Source: JAHFRG01 sp036522275
GTDB lineage: Bacteria > Pseudomonadota > Gammaproteobacteria > Burkholderiales > JAHFRG01
DNA: 64,000 nucleotides
Assembly: GCA_036522275.1 (NCBI GenBank)
Contig: DATDGC010000020.1
Coordinates: forward strand, 40,652 to 104,651
Direction: 5' to 3'
Shown: in pieces, positions 15,724 through 24,239 of the stretch
Layout: each line of letters begins with the position of its first letter
Numbering within the stretch: position 1 is the stretch's first letter
Translations under genes and position numbers: made by a program
Notes under the pieces: generated by a model
The model's database searches: none
The model's input: only the letters and a program-made list of their open reading frames with translations
What the model was told of the DNA's origin: nothing

Positions 15724-16971
15724 ATGAAGCACATACTCCTCCTTCTTCCAACCACCTCTTACCGCAACAACGATTTCCTCGCCGCGGCCGAAGCGCTCAA
15801 CGCCGAAATCATCAGCACAGCCGATTACTGCCATCAACTCGCGCCGCAATGGGGATTGACGCCCATCATGTCGGTGCATTTCGATATGCCCGAACAGGCA
15901 GCGGGAACCATCCTGCAAGCGCTTACGCGCAAGCCCGAAGCGGTGCTGGCGGTGGATGATCACGGCCTCGAGCTTGCGGCATTACTCAATGAGCGCCTTG
16001 GGCTTACAGGAAACAAGCCGCAGGCGGTGCGAAGGCTGCGCGACAAACTGGCATTCCGCAAGCTGCTCAGCGCGCATGGATTCAACTGCCCTGAATTTCA
16101 TCATCTGCCGGATAACGACGATCCTGCCGCCCTAATTCCGCGGCTGCGTTTCCCGGTAGTGGTCAAAGCAAGAAGACTCTCGGCGAGCCGCGGCGTAATC
16201 CGTGCCGACAATCCACAGCAATACCTGCAGGCCATAACCCGGGTGCGCGCAATCCAGAACAAGGCCGACCGCGACGCTGCAGCGCTTGGCCTGGTTATAG
16301 AAAGCTTTATTCCAGGGATGGAATACGCTCTTGAAGGCCTACTGGAAGATGGTCACCTCAAAACCCTCGCGCTCTTTGACAAGCCTGATCGGCTGGATGG
16401 GCCCTATTTCGAGGAAACGCTTTATGTCACGCCCTCACGGCTGCCGCGAAAAACCCAGGATGAGATACAGCAAACTGTGCAGCGCGCCTGTAATGTCGCA
16501 GGACTGACTACCGGCCCAACGCATGCGGAAATGCGCTTGAACAGCGCAGGCATCTGGCTTCTGGAAATTGCAGCGCGCTCAATCGGCGGCTTGTGCGGGC
16601 GTGTATTGCGCCATACATTGGGAATGAGCATCGAGGAACTGATTTTGCGTCATGCTCTGGGCGAAAAGCTCCCCGCACCTGACTTTGACTGCGCTGCCGG
16701 CGTAATGATGATCCCGATCCCGATGCGCGGCATATATCAGGGTGTGCACAATCTCGACCTCGCCGGGAAATTGCCGGGCATCGCCGATATCCAAATCACC
16801 GCTGAAATCGGGCATATCGTCATTCCGCCGCCTGAAGGCGCAAGCTATCTCGGCTTTATTTTTGCCAGCGCCGCGAACCCGCAGGAGGTTGAATCGGTCA
16901 TAAGATCAGCGCACCGGTGTTTGCAATTTGATATTCAGCCCGAATTCCAAATGGTAGAATCTTCAACATGA
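15724..16971 (+). CDS. ATP-grasp ligase of unknown substrate
   Basis: 415-aa ATP-grasp enzyme. An N-terminal Rossmann-like pre-ATP domain (~1-105) is followed by the ATP-binding region (FPVVVKARRLSASRGV, the loop near 240) and metal-binding residues near the end of the domain (TGPTHAEMRL, LLEIAARSIGG). The C-terminal part (VMMIPIPMRG, PPPEGASYLGFIFA) resembles carboxylate-amine ligases of the carnosine synthase/biotin carboxylase type. It likely joins an acyl phosphate to an amine. Its stop overlaps the start of the Tim44-like gene (ATGA), which implies translational coupling into the ubi operon. It most likely works with the radical SAM protein. Confidence 0.85.
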   Translation: MKHILLLLPTTSYRNNDFLAAAEALNAEIISTADYCHQLAPQWGLTPIMSVHFDMPEQAAGTILQALTRKPEAVLAVDDHGLELAALLNERLGLTGNKPQAVRRLRDKLAFRKLLSAHGFNCPEFHHLPDNDDPAALIPRLRFPVVVKARRLSASRGVIRADNPQQYLQAITRVRAIQNKADRDAAALGLVIESFIPGMEYALEGLLEDGHLKTLALFDKPDRLDGPYFEETLYVTPSRLPRKTQDEIQQTVQRACNVAGLTTGPTHAEMRLNSAGIWLLEIAARSIGGLCGRVLRHTLGMSIEELILRHALGEKLPAPDFDCAAGVMMIPIPMRGIYQGVHNLDLAGKLPGIADIQITAEIGHIVIPPPEGASYLGFIFASAANPQEVESVIRSAHRCLQFDIQPEFQMVESST

Positions 16972-17795
16972 AACATACCGCCATAAAAAGATTTATCCTG
17001 CTGCTCGTTCTTGCCTTGGTAAGCCTTGGGTTTGCCAGCCATGACGCTCCAGCAGCCAAGCGCCTCGGCAGCGGGAGCAGCCTCGGCAAGCAGCATGATT
17101 CGGCAAGCCGTCACGCCTCGCCCATCACCCCGCCTCCAGCCCAGGCCCCCTCACCTGCTCCAGCGGGCAGTACCTGGCTGTTCGCGGGATTGGCGGCAGG
17201 CGGATTGCTTGCGGCTTTGTTTACCGGCGGCGCCTTTAATGGAATCCGCTTCGCAGACATAGCGATGATCGCGCTGCTGTTTGGAGCGGTGTTTTTCATC
17301 ATTCGCATATTGCGCAAGAAACCGGTAAACGAACCGATGCAGTACGCTGCGCTGGGAGCGGAAACCACGCCTTCGCTGCCGGCAAGGATGTTCGGCGGCG
17401 TGGCACGACCTGCGCCCTATCCGGTTGGTTTCGAAATCGACCCTTTCCTGCGCAACGCCAAGGCGGGCTTCATCCGCCTGCAAGCCGCGAATGACAACAA
17501 GGAACTCGACACTATCCGCGACTACACGACACCGGAAACGTTTGATGAATTGAGCAAGCAAATCGCAACGCGCGGCAATGACCCGAAAAAAACCGACATC
17601 ATCACGCTCGATGCGGAAGTGCTGGACGTGGTAATTGAAGATAATTTGGCCATTGCCAGTGTGCGCTTCAGCGGGCTCATCCGTGAAGCCACCGGCGCAC
17701 CAGCCCGGCCGTTCTATGAAATCTGGAACGTGCAGAAATACCTGGGCGAGCCCGATTCGGTGTGGCTGCTCGCCGGCATTCAGCAAGTTCGCTGA
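16968..17795 (+). CDS. Tim44-like domain membrane protein
   Basis: 275 aa. A signal or first membrane segment (FILLLVLALVSLGFA), a Gly/Ser/Pro-rich linker, two close membrane helices (~residues 64-110), and a C-terminal Tim44-like (NTF2-like fold) domain of ~130 residues (FLRNAKAGFIRLQAANDN, FDELSKQIATRGND, FYEIWNVQKY). The domain binds lipids or partner proteins in mitochondria; the bacterial role is unknown. It commonly lies between ubiE and ubiJ/ubiB in betaproteobacteria. Overlaps the ATP-grasp stop by 4 nt. Confidence 0.88.
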   Translation: MKHTAIKRFILLLVLALVSLGFASHDAPAAKRLGSGSSLGKQHDSASRHASPITPPPAQAPSPAPAGSTWLFAGLAAGGLLAALFTGGAFNGIRFADIAMIALLFGAVFFIIRILRKKPVNEPMQYAALGAETTPSLPARMFGGVARPAPYPVGFEIDPFLRNAKAGFIRLQAANDNKELDTIRDYTTPETFDELSKQIATRGNDPKKTDIITLDAEVLDVVIEDNLAIASVRFSGLIREATGAPARPFYEIWNVQKYLGEPDSVWLLAGIQQVR

Positions 17796-17804
17796 ATCCT
17801 CCGA

Positions 17805-18362
17805 ATGTTCGATGCGGCTTTGAACCATCTGCTGCGCAGCGAATCCTGGGCTCGCGGGCGGCTTAAACCCTTTGCCGGCAAGACTGCGCATTTCCTGGTT
17901 CCGCCGTTTTCTTTGTCGCTCACCGTTACCTCCAGTGGCGAAGTGGCAAAGGCTGCGGACGATGCGGCGCCTGATGCCAAATTTGCCCTCACTCCGCCGC
18001 TACTGCTGCGTCTTCTCGGGCGCGACGAGGCAGCTTATAAGCAGGTTGAAATTACCGGGGACAGCGATTTTGCCGGCGAAATCGCTTATATCGCAAAAAA
18101 CCTGCGCTGGGACGCGGCGGAGGATTTAAGCCGTATTTTCGGCGATATCGCGGCGCAGCGCATCGTCAGCACCGCTCAAAGTTTCAACACCTGGGGCAAG
18201 CAGACGTTCGACAGCTTGAGCCGCTCTTTTGCCGAATACTGGATCGAAGAACGGCCGCTGATTGCAAAATCCGCTCACGTTAAACAATTCATCGCCGAAG
18301 TGGATGCCCTGCGCGATGATGTCGAGCGCCTGGAAAAGCGCGTTGAAAAGCTAGCCCGCTAG
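17805..18362 (+). CDS. ubiJ: Ubiquinone biosynthesis accessory factor with SCP2 domain
   Basis: 185-aa cytoplasmic protein with an SCP2 sterol-carrier-like domain (~residues 15-110: FALTPPLLLRLLGRDEAAYK, ITGDSDFAGEIAYIAKNL) and a C-terminal coiled coil (EVDALRDDVERLEKRVEKL). UbiJ binds the hydrophobic intermediates and scaffolds the Ubi complex together with UbiK. The starting ATG lies 9 nt after the Tim44-like gene, and ubiB follows at 25 nt. A ubiK homologue is found elsewhere in this window (33772-34032). Confidence 0.9.
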   Translation: MFDAALNHLLRSESWARGRLKPFAGKTAHFLVPPFSLSLTVTSSGEVAKAADDAAPDAKFALTPPLLLRLLGRDEAAYKQVEITGDSDFAGEIAYIAKNLRWDAAEDLSRIFGDIAAQRIVSTAQSFNTWGKQTFDSLSRSFAEYWIEERPLIAKSAHVKQFIAEVDALRDDVERLEKRVEKLAR

Positions 18363-18387
18363 CTCGCCTGGCGGTTACAATCCGCGC

Positions 18388-19905
18388 ATGCGGCTATTCC
18401 GTCTCCTCAAAATTATCAGCATCAGCCTGCGTTTCGGCCTCGATGAGTTTTTCCTCGGGCACGAACGCGTGCGTGCACTGCGCGTGCTGCTTAAGTTTTT
18501 GTTGTTTTGGCGCATGCTCAGAAAACCCCGTGCCGAACGGCTGCGCCTGGCGCTGGAAGCGCTGGGGCCGATTTTCGTCAAATTCGGCCAGGTGCTGTCC
18601 ACGCGACGCGACCTGCTTCCTTCCGACATTGCGGATGAGCTGGCGAAACTTCAAGACCAGGTTCCTCCTTTCCCCTCCGCGCAAGCCATTGCCATCCTGG
18701 AGAAGGTATACGGCAAACCTTTGGACCTGGTGTTTCGGAAATTCGAGGCGCAACCTGTAGCAAGTGCATCCGTCGCTCAAGTGCATCTCGGAGTGCTCGA
18801 TAACGGGACTGAAGTGGCGGTCAAAATCCTGCGCCCCGGCATTGCCGCAGCGATTGCCAAAGATTTGGCGCTGCTGGATATCGGCGCTACGCTGATTGAA
18901 ACGCTGTGGGCGGACGGCAAGCGCTTGAAGCCGCACCAAGTGGTTGCGGAATTCGAGAAGCATCTTTACCACGAATTGGATCTTATGCACGAGGCGGCCA
19001 ACGCCAGTCAACTGCGGCGCAATTTCGAAAATTCCCCGCTGCTGCAGGTTCCCGAAGTGTATTGGGACTATTGCTCGACTGAAGTCATGGTAATGCAGCG
19101 CATGCATGGCACGCCGATCAGCCAGGTTGCAGCATTGCGCGAGCAGGGCGTGGATATCCCTAAACTGGCGCGAGCCGGCGTGGAAATTTTCTTCACCCAG
19201 GTTTTGCGCGACGGCTTTTTCCACGCCGACATGCATCCGGGCAATATTTTCGTCACGCCGCAAGGACAATACATCGCTCTCGATTTTGGCATCATGGGGA
19301 CGCTCGACGTCGTAGATAAGAATTACCTTGCACAGAATTTCCTCGCATTTTTCCGCCGTGACTACAAGCGGGTTGCCGAGGCGCACATCGAATCGGGCTG
19401 GATTCCCAAGGAGACGCGGGTTGATGAATTCGAGGCCGCCATTCGCGCAGTATGCGAGCCGATTTTCGACAAGCCTCTCAAGGACATTTCCTTCGGCAAG
19501 CTGCTGTTGCGGCTGTTCCAGACTGCGCGCCGCTTCAATGTGGAAATCCAGCCGCAACTCGTCATGCTACAAAAGACACTGCTGAACATTGAGGGGCTTG
19601 GGCGCGAGCTCGACCCCAACCTGGACTTATGGAAAACCGCCAAGCCTTTCCTCGAGCGCTGGATGAGCGAGCAAGTGGGTTGGCGGGGCTTAATCCACCG
19701 TATCCGCCAGGAAGCACCCTATTGGAGCACCCTGCTGCCACAACTGCCTCGCCTTATTTACCGCGTGCTCAGCGAAGACCGCTCGCAGCAACTGCAACAA
19801 GAATTGCACCAGCTGCGAACCGAGCACCAGCGCCAAAATGAATGGCTGGCGCTCATCGCCGCTTTGCTTGCGGCCACGCTGATCTTGCTTATTTTTTCCA
19901 TTTAA
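18388..19905 (+). CDS. ubiB: Ubiquinone biosynthesis ATPase/kinase-like protein
   Basis: 505-aa ABC1/ADCK (UbiB) family member needed for ubiquinone production. Kinase-like elements: KFGQVLSTRRDLLP (the KxGQ motif), the Ala-rich loop VASASVAQVH in place of a Gly-rich loop, the lysine in VAVKILRPG, catalytic HADMHPGNI and the DFG equivalent ALDFGIMG. The C-terminus has a membrane helix (LALIAALLAATLILLIFSI). Last gene of the DUF971-ubiE-...-ubiB cluster. Confidence 0.95.
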   Translation: MRLFRLLKIISISLRFGLDEFFLGHERVRALRVLLKFLLFWRMLRKPRAERLRLALEALGPIFVKFGQVLSTRRDLLPSDIADELAKLQDQVPPFPSAQAIAILEKVYGKPLDLVFRKFEAQPVASASVAQVHLGVLDNGTEVAVKILRPGIAAAIAKDLALLDIGATLIETLWADGKRLKPHQVVAEFEKHLYHELDLMHEAANASQLRRNFENSPLLQVPEVYWDYCSTEVMVMQRMHGTPISQVAALREQGVDIPKLARAGVEIFFTQVLRDGFFHADMHPGNIFVTPQGQYIALDFGIMGTLDVVDKNYLAQNFLAFFRRDYKRVAEAHIESGWIPKETRVDEFEAAIRAVCEPIFDKPLKDISFGKLLLRLFQTARRFNVEIQPQLVMLQKTLLNIEGLGRELDPNLDLWKTAKPFLERWMSEQVGWRGLIHRIRQEAPYWSTLLPQLPRLIYRVLSEDRSQQLQQELHQLRTEHQRQNEWLALIAALLAATLILLIFSI

Positions 19906-20021
19906 AGCCGGCTCCGTTGCCGCGCTGGCAGCGGCGTCTTGACCGGGATTATCTCCGGTAATTCGGTTCCAATCTTTTCCGCATTTGCTAGAATAAGCGA
20001 CTTTCAGTAATCGGACAGAGC

Positions 20022-21107
20022 ATGGCGCTTCTGGAAATCCGCAATGTCACCCGCCGCTTCGGCGATCTGGTCGCAGTAGATAACGTCAGTATCAATATCG
20101 AGGCAGGAGAATTCTTCACTCTGCTCGGCCCTTCGGGTTGCGGCAAAACCACGCTGCTGCGGATGATTGCGGGATTCGATTTGCCCGACGACGGGCAGAT
20201 CCTGCTCGAAGGCAAGGACCTCGCGGGCACGCCGCCGGAGAAACGCCCGATTCATACCGTGTTTCAGAGTTACGCGTTGTTTCCGCACATGACGGTTACG
20301 GGCAACGTTTCTTTCCCGCTGAAAATGGCGGGCAAAGCCGCCGACGAAATCCACGCCAAGGTCAAGGAAGTGCTGGACTTGGTTCATCTCTCGGATAAAG
20401 GCGAAAGTTTCCCGCATGAACTGTCCGGAGGCCAGAAGCAGCGTGTGGCGCTCGCCCGCGGACTGGTTAACCAGCCGCGACTGTTGATGCTCGATGAACC
20501 GCTGGGGGCGCTGGATGCCAAGCTGCGCGAGGAAATGCAAATCGAGCTTATAACTTTGCAACGCGATGTTGGTATTACGTTCGTGTTTGTAACCCACTCG
20601 CAGGCTGAGGCGCTCGCGCTTTCACATCGTATTGCGGTGATGAATGCCGGCAGGATCGAGCAGATGGACGAGCCTTCCAAAATCTACAGTTTTCCCGCAA
20701 ACCGTTTTGTCGCCGACTTCATTGGCCGCATCAACATGCTGCAAGCCGAAGTGCTGGAAGCGGCCTCCGATCATCTGCGCATCCGCATTCCCGGCATGGG
20801 TGAAGTGCGGGCGCCCGCCAAAACCGGTGCCGCGCGCGGCCAGAAAGGAATGCTGGCGCTGCGCCCCGAGCAGGTGCGTATTGCCGCCAAGATTGATGAT
20901 GTTGCGCGCGACAATCACTTCCCCGGAAAAGTTCGTGATTTTCTGTATGTGGGCGACATCACCACTTATATCGTTGACCTTAACAACGGCGCGAAAATTG
21001 AAGCGCTGCTGCCTAATTCGGCGCCGGGGCGCGCCAAATTCTTCGAAATCGGCGATGCTGTCGAGGTCGCCTGGCGCCAGGATGCGGGATTATTCCTAAG
21101 TGAATAA
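20022..21107 (+). CDS. potA: Spermidine/putrescine ABC importer ATP-binding protein
   Basis: 361-aa ABC ATPase: Walker A GPSGCGKTTLL, LSGGQKQRVALARGL, Walker B LLMLDEPLGALD, switch THSQAEAL, and a C-terminal TOBE domain (~270-360). The FQSYALFPHMTV Q-loop is typical of the polyamine/iron/sulfate branch. A -10-like TAGAAT lies at 19989-19994. Permeases and binding protein follow, but the ~260 nt gap to potB is filled by an inverted-repeat element, unusual for this operon. Confidence 0.93.
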   Translation: MALLEIRNVTRRFGDLVAVDNVSINIEAGEFFTLLGPSGCGKTTLLRMIAGFDLPDDGQILLEGKDLAGTPPEKRPIHTVFQSYALFPHMTVTGNVSFPLKMAGKAADEIHAKVKEVLDLVHLSDKGESFPHELSGGQKQRVALARGLVNQPRLLMLDEPLGALDAKLREEMQIELITLQRDVGITFVFVTHSQAEALALSHRIAVMNAGRIEQMDEPSKIYSFPANRFVADFIGRINMLQAEVLEAASDHLRIRIPGMGEVRAPAKTGAARGQKGMLALRPEQVRIAAKIDDVARDNHFPGKVRDFLYVGDITTYIVDLNNGAKIEALLPNSAPGRAKFFEIGDAVEVAWRQDAGLFLSE

Positions 21108-21108
21108 A

Positions 21109-21377
21109 AGAGCTCATCTCGGGAATATCCACGTGATGCGTTGCGGTCCAGAAAGCGATGACTGCAAGGCGCGAGGAGGCCGCATAGTACTCCTATGCAA
21201 CGACGAGCAACACCGCAGGCGCGCTTTTCTGGCCGCAACCCTATGGGACGGGGCGATTTTGGGCCACTTCGGCGTTGCTCGCCGCTTATTTGGAATGGCC
21301 AAACTGCGCGCCTCGCGCCTAGAACTGTCACCAAAATCGCCGCCGTCGCACGCGCGGCTGTTCCCGAGATGAGCTCT
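21109..21377. mobile_element. MITE-like element between potA and potB (269 bp, 17-bp terminal inverted repeats)
   Basis: Perfect 17-bp inverted repeats AGAGCTCATCTCGGGAA (21109-21125) and its complement (21361-21377) bound the element. Inside are two hairpins: 21140-21157 with 21222-21239 around an inner stem 21182-21187/21193-21198, and GGCGATTTTGG 21252-21262 with 21331-21341. It encodes no transposase. The left end begins 1 nt after the potA stop codon and the right repeat contains the potB ATG. The first hairpin is homologous in layout to 25424-25527. Confidence 0.75.
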
Positions 21378-22265
21378 CTAAACTCCGCCCGCGTCACCAA
21401 ATGGCTCGTCAGCGGGCCGCCGTTTCTTTACCTGACGCTGTTTTTTCTGCTGCCCAGCCTCATCATGGTGGTGGCCTCTTTCCGCTATCCCGGAGACTAT
21501 GGCGGTCTCGCGCCGATCTTCGGAATCGAACCAGGCAAGGAAGCCGGGCTCACGCTGGAGACTTACCGGTTTTTTTTCAGCGATTTCATCTACACCCAGG
21601 TTTTCATCAAGTCTTTCGGCGTCGCGCTCGCCACCACGCTGGTTTGCCTGCTGATGGCGTATCCGCTGGCGTTGCTGATTGCTCACAGCCCGAAGAAGCA
21701 CCGTGACTTCATGGTGCTGCTGGTGATTCTCCCTTTCGCCAGCAATTTCCTGATCCGGGTTTACGCCTGGATGATTATTCTCGGCCCGCAGTCGGCTTTC
21801 AGCCTCGCGGTCAATCACGCACTCGGCTGGTTCGGTATCGCGCCGGTGCCTTTGCTGTTCTCTTCGTTCGCGGTGCTGGTGGGCATGGTGTATGTGCACC
21901 TGCCGTTCATGGTGCTGCCGCTTTACACTAATCTGGAAAAGCATGACCCGGTATTGCTTGACGCTGCGCAAGACCTGGGCGCGAACGCGTGGGATCGATT
22001 TTGGAAAGTCACCTGGCCGTTGTCGCTCCCCGGCGTGTATTCCGGCGCGGCGCTGGTATTCATCCCGGTGCTCGGCATGTTCGCCATTCCCGACATCCTC
22101 GGCGGCACCGGCGACATTCTCATCGGCAACCTGATTAAAGACCAGTTCCTCGGCACGCGCGACTGGCCGTTCGGCAGCACGCTTTCCATTATGCTCACCA
22201 TCGCCGTGCTCTCGCTTGCGGGCATCACCGCCGTCATTAGCCGTCAAGGCGTTAGAAATGCGTAG
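21369..22265 (+). CDS. potB: Spermidine/putrescine ABC importer permease
   Basis: 298-aa inner-membrane permease with about six helices and the EAA-loop region near LLDAAQDLGANAWDRFWKVTWP. The extracellular loop after helix 1 (YPGDYGGLAPIFGIE) is PotB/PotH-like. The ATG at 21369 is the only reasonable start before the first helix; it lies within the terminal inverted repeat of the upstream element, and only a weak CGAG precedes it. The much longer frame from 21195 is element sequence. It overlaps potC by 8 nt. Confidence 0.9.
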   Translation: MSSLNSARVTKWLVSGPPFLYLTLFFLLPSLIMVVASFRYPGDYGGLAPIFGIEPGKEAGLTLETYRFFFSDFIYTQVFIKSFGVALATTLVCLLMAYPLALLIAHSPKKHRDFMVLLVILPFASNFLIRVYAWMIILGPQSAFSLAVNHALGWFGIAPVPLLFSSFAVLVGMVYVHLPFMVLPLYTNLEKHDPVLLDAAQDLGANAWDRFWKVTWPLSLPGVYSGAALVFIPVLGMFAIPDILGGTGDILIGNLIKDQFLGTRDWPFGSTLSIMLTIAVLSLAGITAVISRQGVRNA

Positions 22266-23037
22266 AAGCTCCTGGCTGTGGTCGATTTCGGCGCTGGTGT
22301 ACGCGTTTCTTTACGTGCCACTTATCATCGTCGTGTTGTATTCGTTTAACGACTCGCGGCTCAACGCCGAATGGGTGGGCTTCACCTTCAACTGGTACCA
22401 TGTGCTGTTTAACGATGAACAGATGATTCACGCAGCGGTTAATTCGCTCACCATCGCCGTTGTTTCCAGCCTCGTTGCCACCGCTTTGGGTACCATGGCG
22501 GGCATCGCTATTCACCGCTATAAGCCGAAACTACTTCCGTTCATGGTGATCACGCCGGTGGCGATGCCGGAAATCCTGTTGGGTGTTTCCCTGCTCCTGT
22601 TTTTCATTCAGGTGATGAACCTCACGCTCGGAATGCTCTCAATCATCATCGCCCACATTACGTTCTGTATCGGCTTTGTCGCCATCGTGGTGCGCGCGCG
22701 GCTGGCAGGAATGGATGAGAGCATTTTTGAAGCGGCGCGCGATCTCGGCGCCACGCCGTGGCAAACGTTCAGGTTGGTCACCTTCCCGCTGATTATGCCC
22801 GGGGTAATCGCCGGAGCGCTGATGTCGTTCACCCTTTCGATTGATGATTTCGTGATTACCTTCTTCACCGTGGGTGTGGGCGTTTCTACGCTGCCGCTGC
22901 AGATTTACTCGATGATCAAGATTGCAGTCACGCCTGAAGTGAACGCCGTCTCCACCCTGCTCATGCTGCTCACCCTCACCACCATCATCGTCGCATCCAA
23001 ATTCGCGCCTGATGTGCTGCGTGGAGCCGTAAAATGA
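22258..23037 (+). CDS. potC: Spermidine/putrescine ABC importer permease
   Basis: 259-aa permease with about six membrane helices. PotC-like features: YVPLIIVVLYSFNDSR, the EAA loop FEAARDLGATPWQTFRLVTFPLIMPG, and FTLSIDDFVITFF. The ATG at 22258 lies within the end of potB, with AAGG upstream. The TGA overlaps the next start (ATGA), so translation of the three downstream genes is chained. Confidence 0.93.
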   Translation: MRRSSWLWSISALVYAFLYVPLIIVVLYSFNDSRLNAEWVGFTFNWYHVLFNDEQMIHAAVNSLTIAVVSSLVATALGTMAGIAIHRYKPKLLPFMVITPVAMPEILLGVSLLLFFIQVMNLTLGMLSIIIAHITFCIGFVAIVVRARLAGMDESIFEAARDLGATPWQTFRLVTFPLIMPGVIAGALMSFTLSIDDFVITFFTVGVGVSTLPLQIYSMIKIAVTPEVNAVSTLLMLLTLTTIIVASKFAPDVLRGAVK

Positions 23038-24212
23038 AAGCCGGGCTGCTCCTCGTGCTTCTACTGGCGAGCGGCAACGCGCTCGCTGCGGACGAGTTGC
23101 ATCTCTATAACTGGAACAACTACATCTCGGAAGGCACGGTCGAGCGCTTTGAGAAATTCTGCAACTGCAAACTGGTACAGGACTATTACGGCGACAACGA
23201 GGAAATGCTGGCCAAGCTCGCTGCCGGCGCGACTGGCTACGACCTTCTCGTGCCGACACAAAATGCGGTGGATTCACTCATCAAGCAAAACGCACTCAAG
23301 CCCCTCGACAAGTCGCTGTTGCCCAACCTCAAGAACATCAAGCCGGAGTATTTGAACCGCGACTTCGATCCGGGCAATAAATTCTCGGTGCCCTATGCCT
23401 ATTCGACCACGGTAATCGGCTACAACGAGCAGAAGATGCAGGAACTGGGACTGCCCACCGATACCTGGGCGGTGATTTTCGAGCCCAAATACTTAACAAA
23501 AGTAAAAGGCCGGGTCACCGTGCTCGACTCACAGCGGGAACTCATAGCCGCCGCAATGAAATACCTCGGCTATTCCATCAACAACACCGACGAGGAGAAA
23601 TGGAAACAGGCACGCGACCTGATCATCCGCGCCAAACCCTACTGGGCGGCGTTCAACGCGCAGAGCTACATCAAGGAGCTCACGGTTGGAAATATCTGGC
23701 TGGCGCATGGCTATTCCAACGATTTTTTCCAGGCGGAGCAAGACGCGCAAAAAGCCGGGCGCAAGTTCACCATCAACTGGAGAATTCCCGAGGAAGGCGC
23801 GGTGATCGGAATGGATAATATGGTGGTGCACAAATCCGGGCCACGGCCGGATCTGGCGCATAAGTTCATCAACTTCATGCTTGAAGGCGAAAACTCGGCG
23901 GAGCTGACCAACCTTATCGGCGCGGGCAATCCCAATGCCGCGGCGCTGCCATACATCAAGCCTGAAATCGCGCAAAACCCCGCCATTTTTCCCGACGAGC
24001 AAACCATCAAGCATCTGGAGTTCATGAAAGACTTCGACCGCAAGCAGCGCCGAGTCATGTCGAGGATGTGGACCGAGATCAAGCTCAAGCAGAGCGAAGA
24101 CGACTCGACTTTTTGGAAAGGACTCGCGGTGTTGCTTGGCTTGTTTGTGTTTGCGGTCCTCGGGTTGGCCGCCTATAAACGTTTAGCCGCGCCACGAGGC
24201 CGGGCAGCCTAG
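23034..24212 (+). CDS. potD: Polyamine-binding protein with C-terminal membrane anchor
   Basis: 392 aa: signal peptide (ALAADE near 18), then a PotD/PotF-type binding domain (HLYNWNNYISEGTVERFEK, YDLLVPTQNAVDSLI, PYAYSTTVIGYN, IPEEGAVIGMDNMVV). Beyond the usual end (~residue 350) comes a helix, FWKGLAVLLGLFVFAVLGLA, and a basic tail RLAAPRGRAA. Normal PotD is soluble, so this one appears tethered to the inner membrane by its C-terminus. Polyamine specificity is inferred from the family. Confidence 0.9.
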   Translation: MKAGLLLVLLLASGNALAADELHLYNWNNYISEGTVERFEKFCNCKLVQDYYGDNEEMLAKLAAGATGYDLLVPTQNAVDSLIKQNALKPLDKSLLPNLKNIKPEYLNRDFDPGNKFSVPYAYSTTVIGYNEQKMQELGLPTDTWAVIFEPKYLTKVKGRVTVLDSQRELIAAAMKYLGYSINNTDEEKWKQARDLIIRAKPYWAAFNAQSYIKELTVGNIWLAHGYSNDFFQAEQDAQKAGRKFTINWRIPEEGAVIGMDNMVVHKSGPRPDLAHKFINFMLEGENSAELTNLIGAGNPNAAALPYIKPEIAQNPAIFPDEQTIKHLEFMKDFDRKQRRVMSRMWTEIKLKQSEDDSTFWKGLAVLLGLFVFAVLGLAAYKRLAAPRGRAA

Positions 24213-24239
24213 CGGCGAAAACCCCGTTGCCCGCTAAAT

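Noticed and set aside
21121..21149. GGGAATA followed 17 nt later by GGTCC, resembling the ECF motif
   Set aside because: Spacing is 17 rather than 16, the second element is not GGTWA, and the match lies partly in the terminal repeat of the MITE-like element.
21195..21368. N-terminal extension of potB
   Set aside because: The extension is entirely element sequence and would precede a normal first membrane helix; the ATG at 21369 fits the family length.
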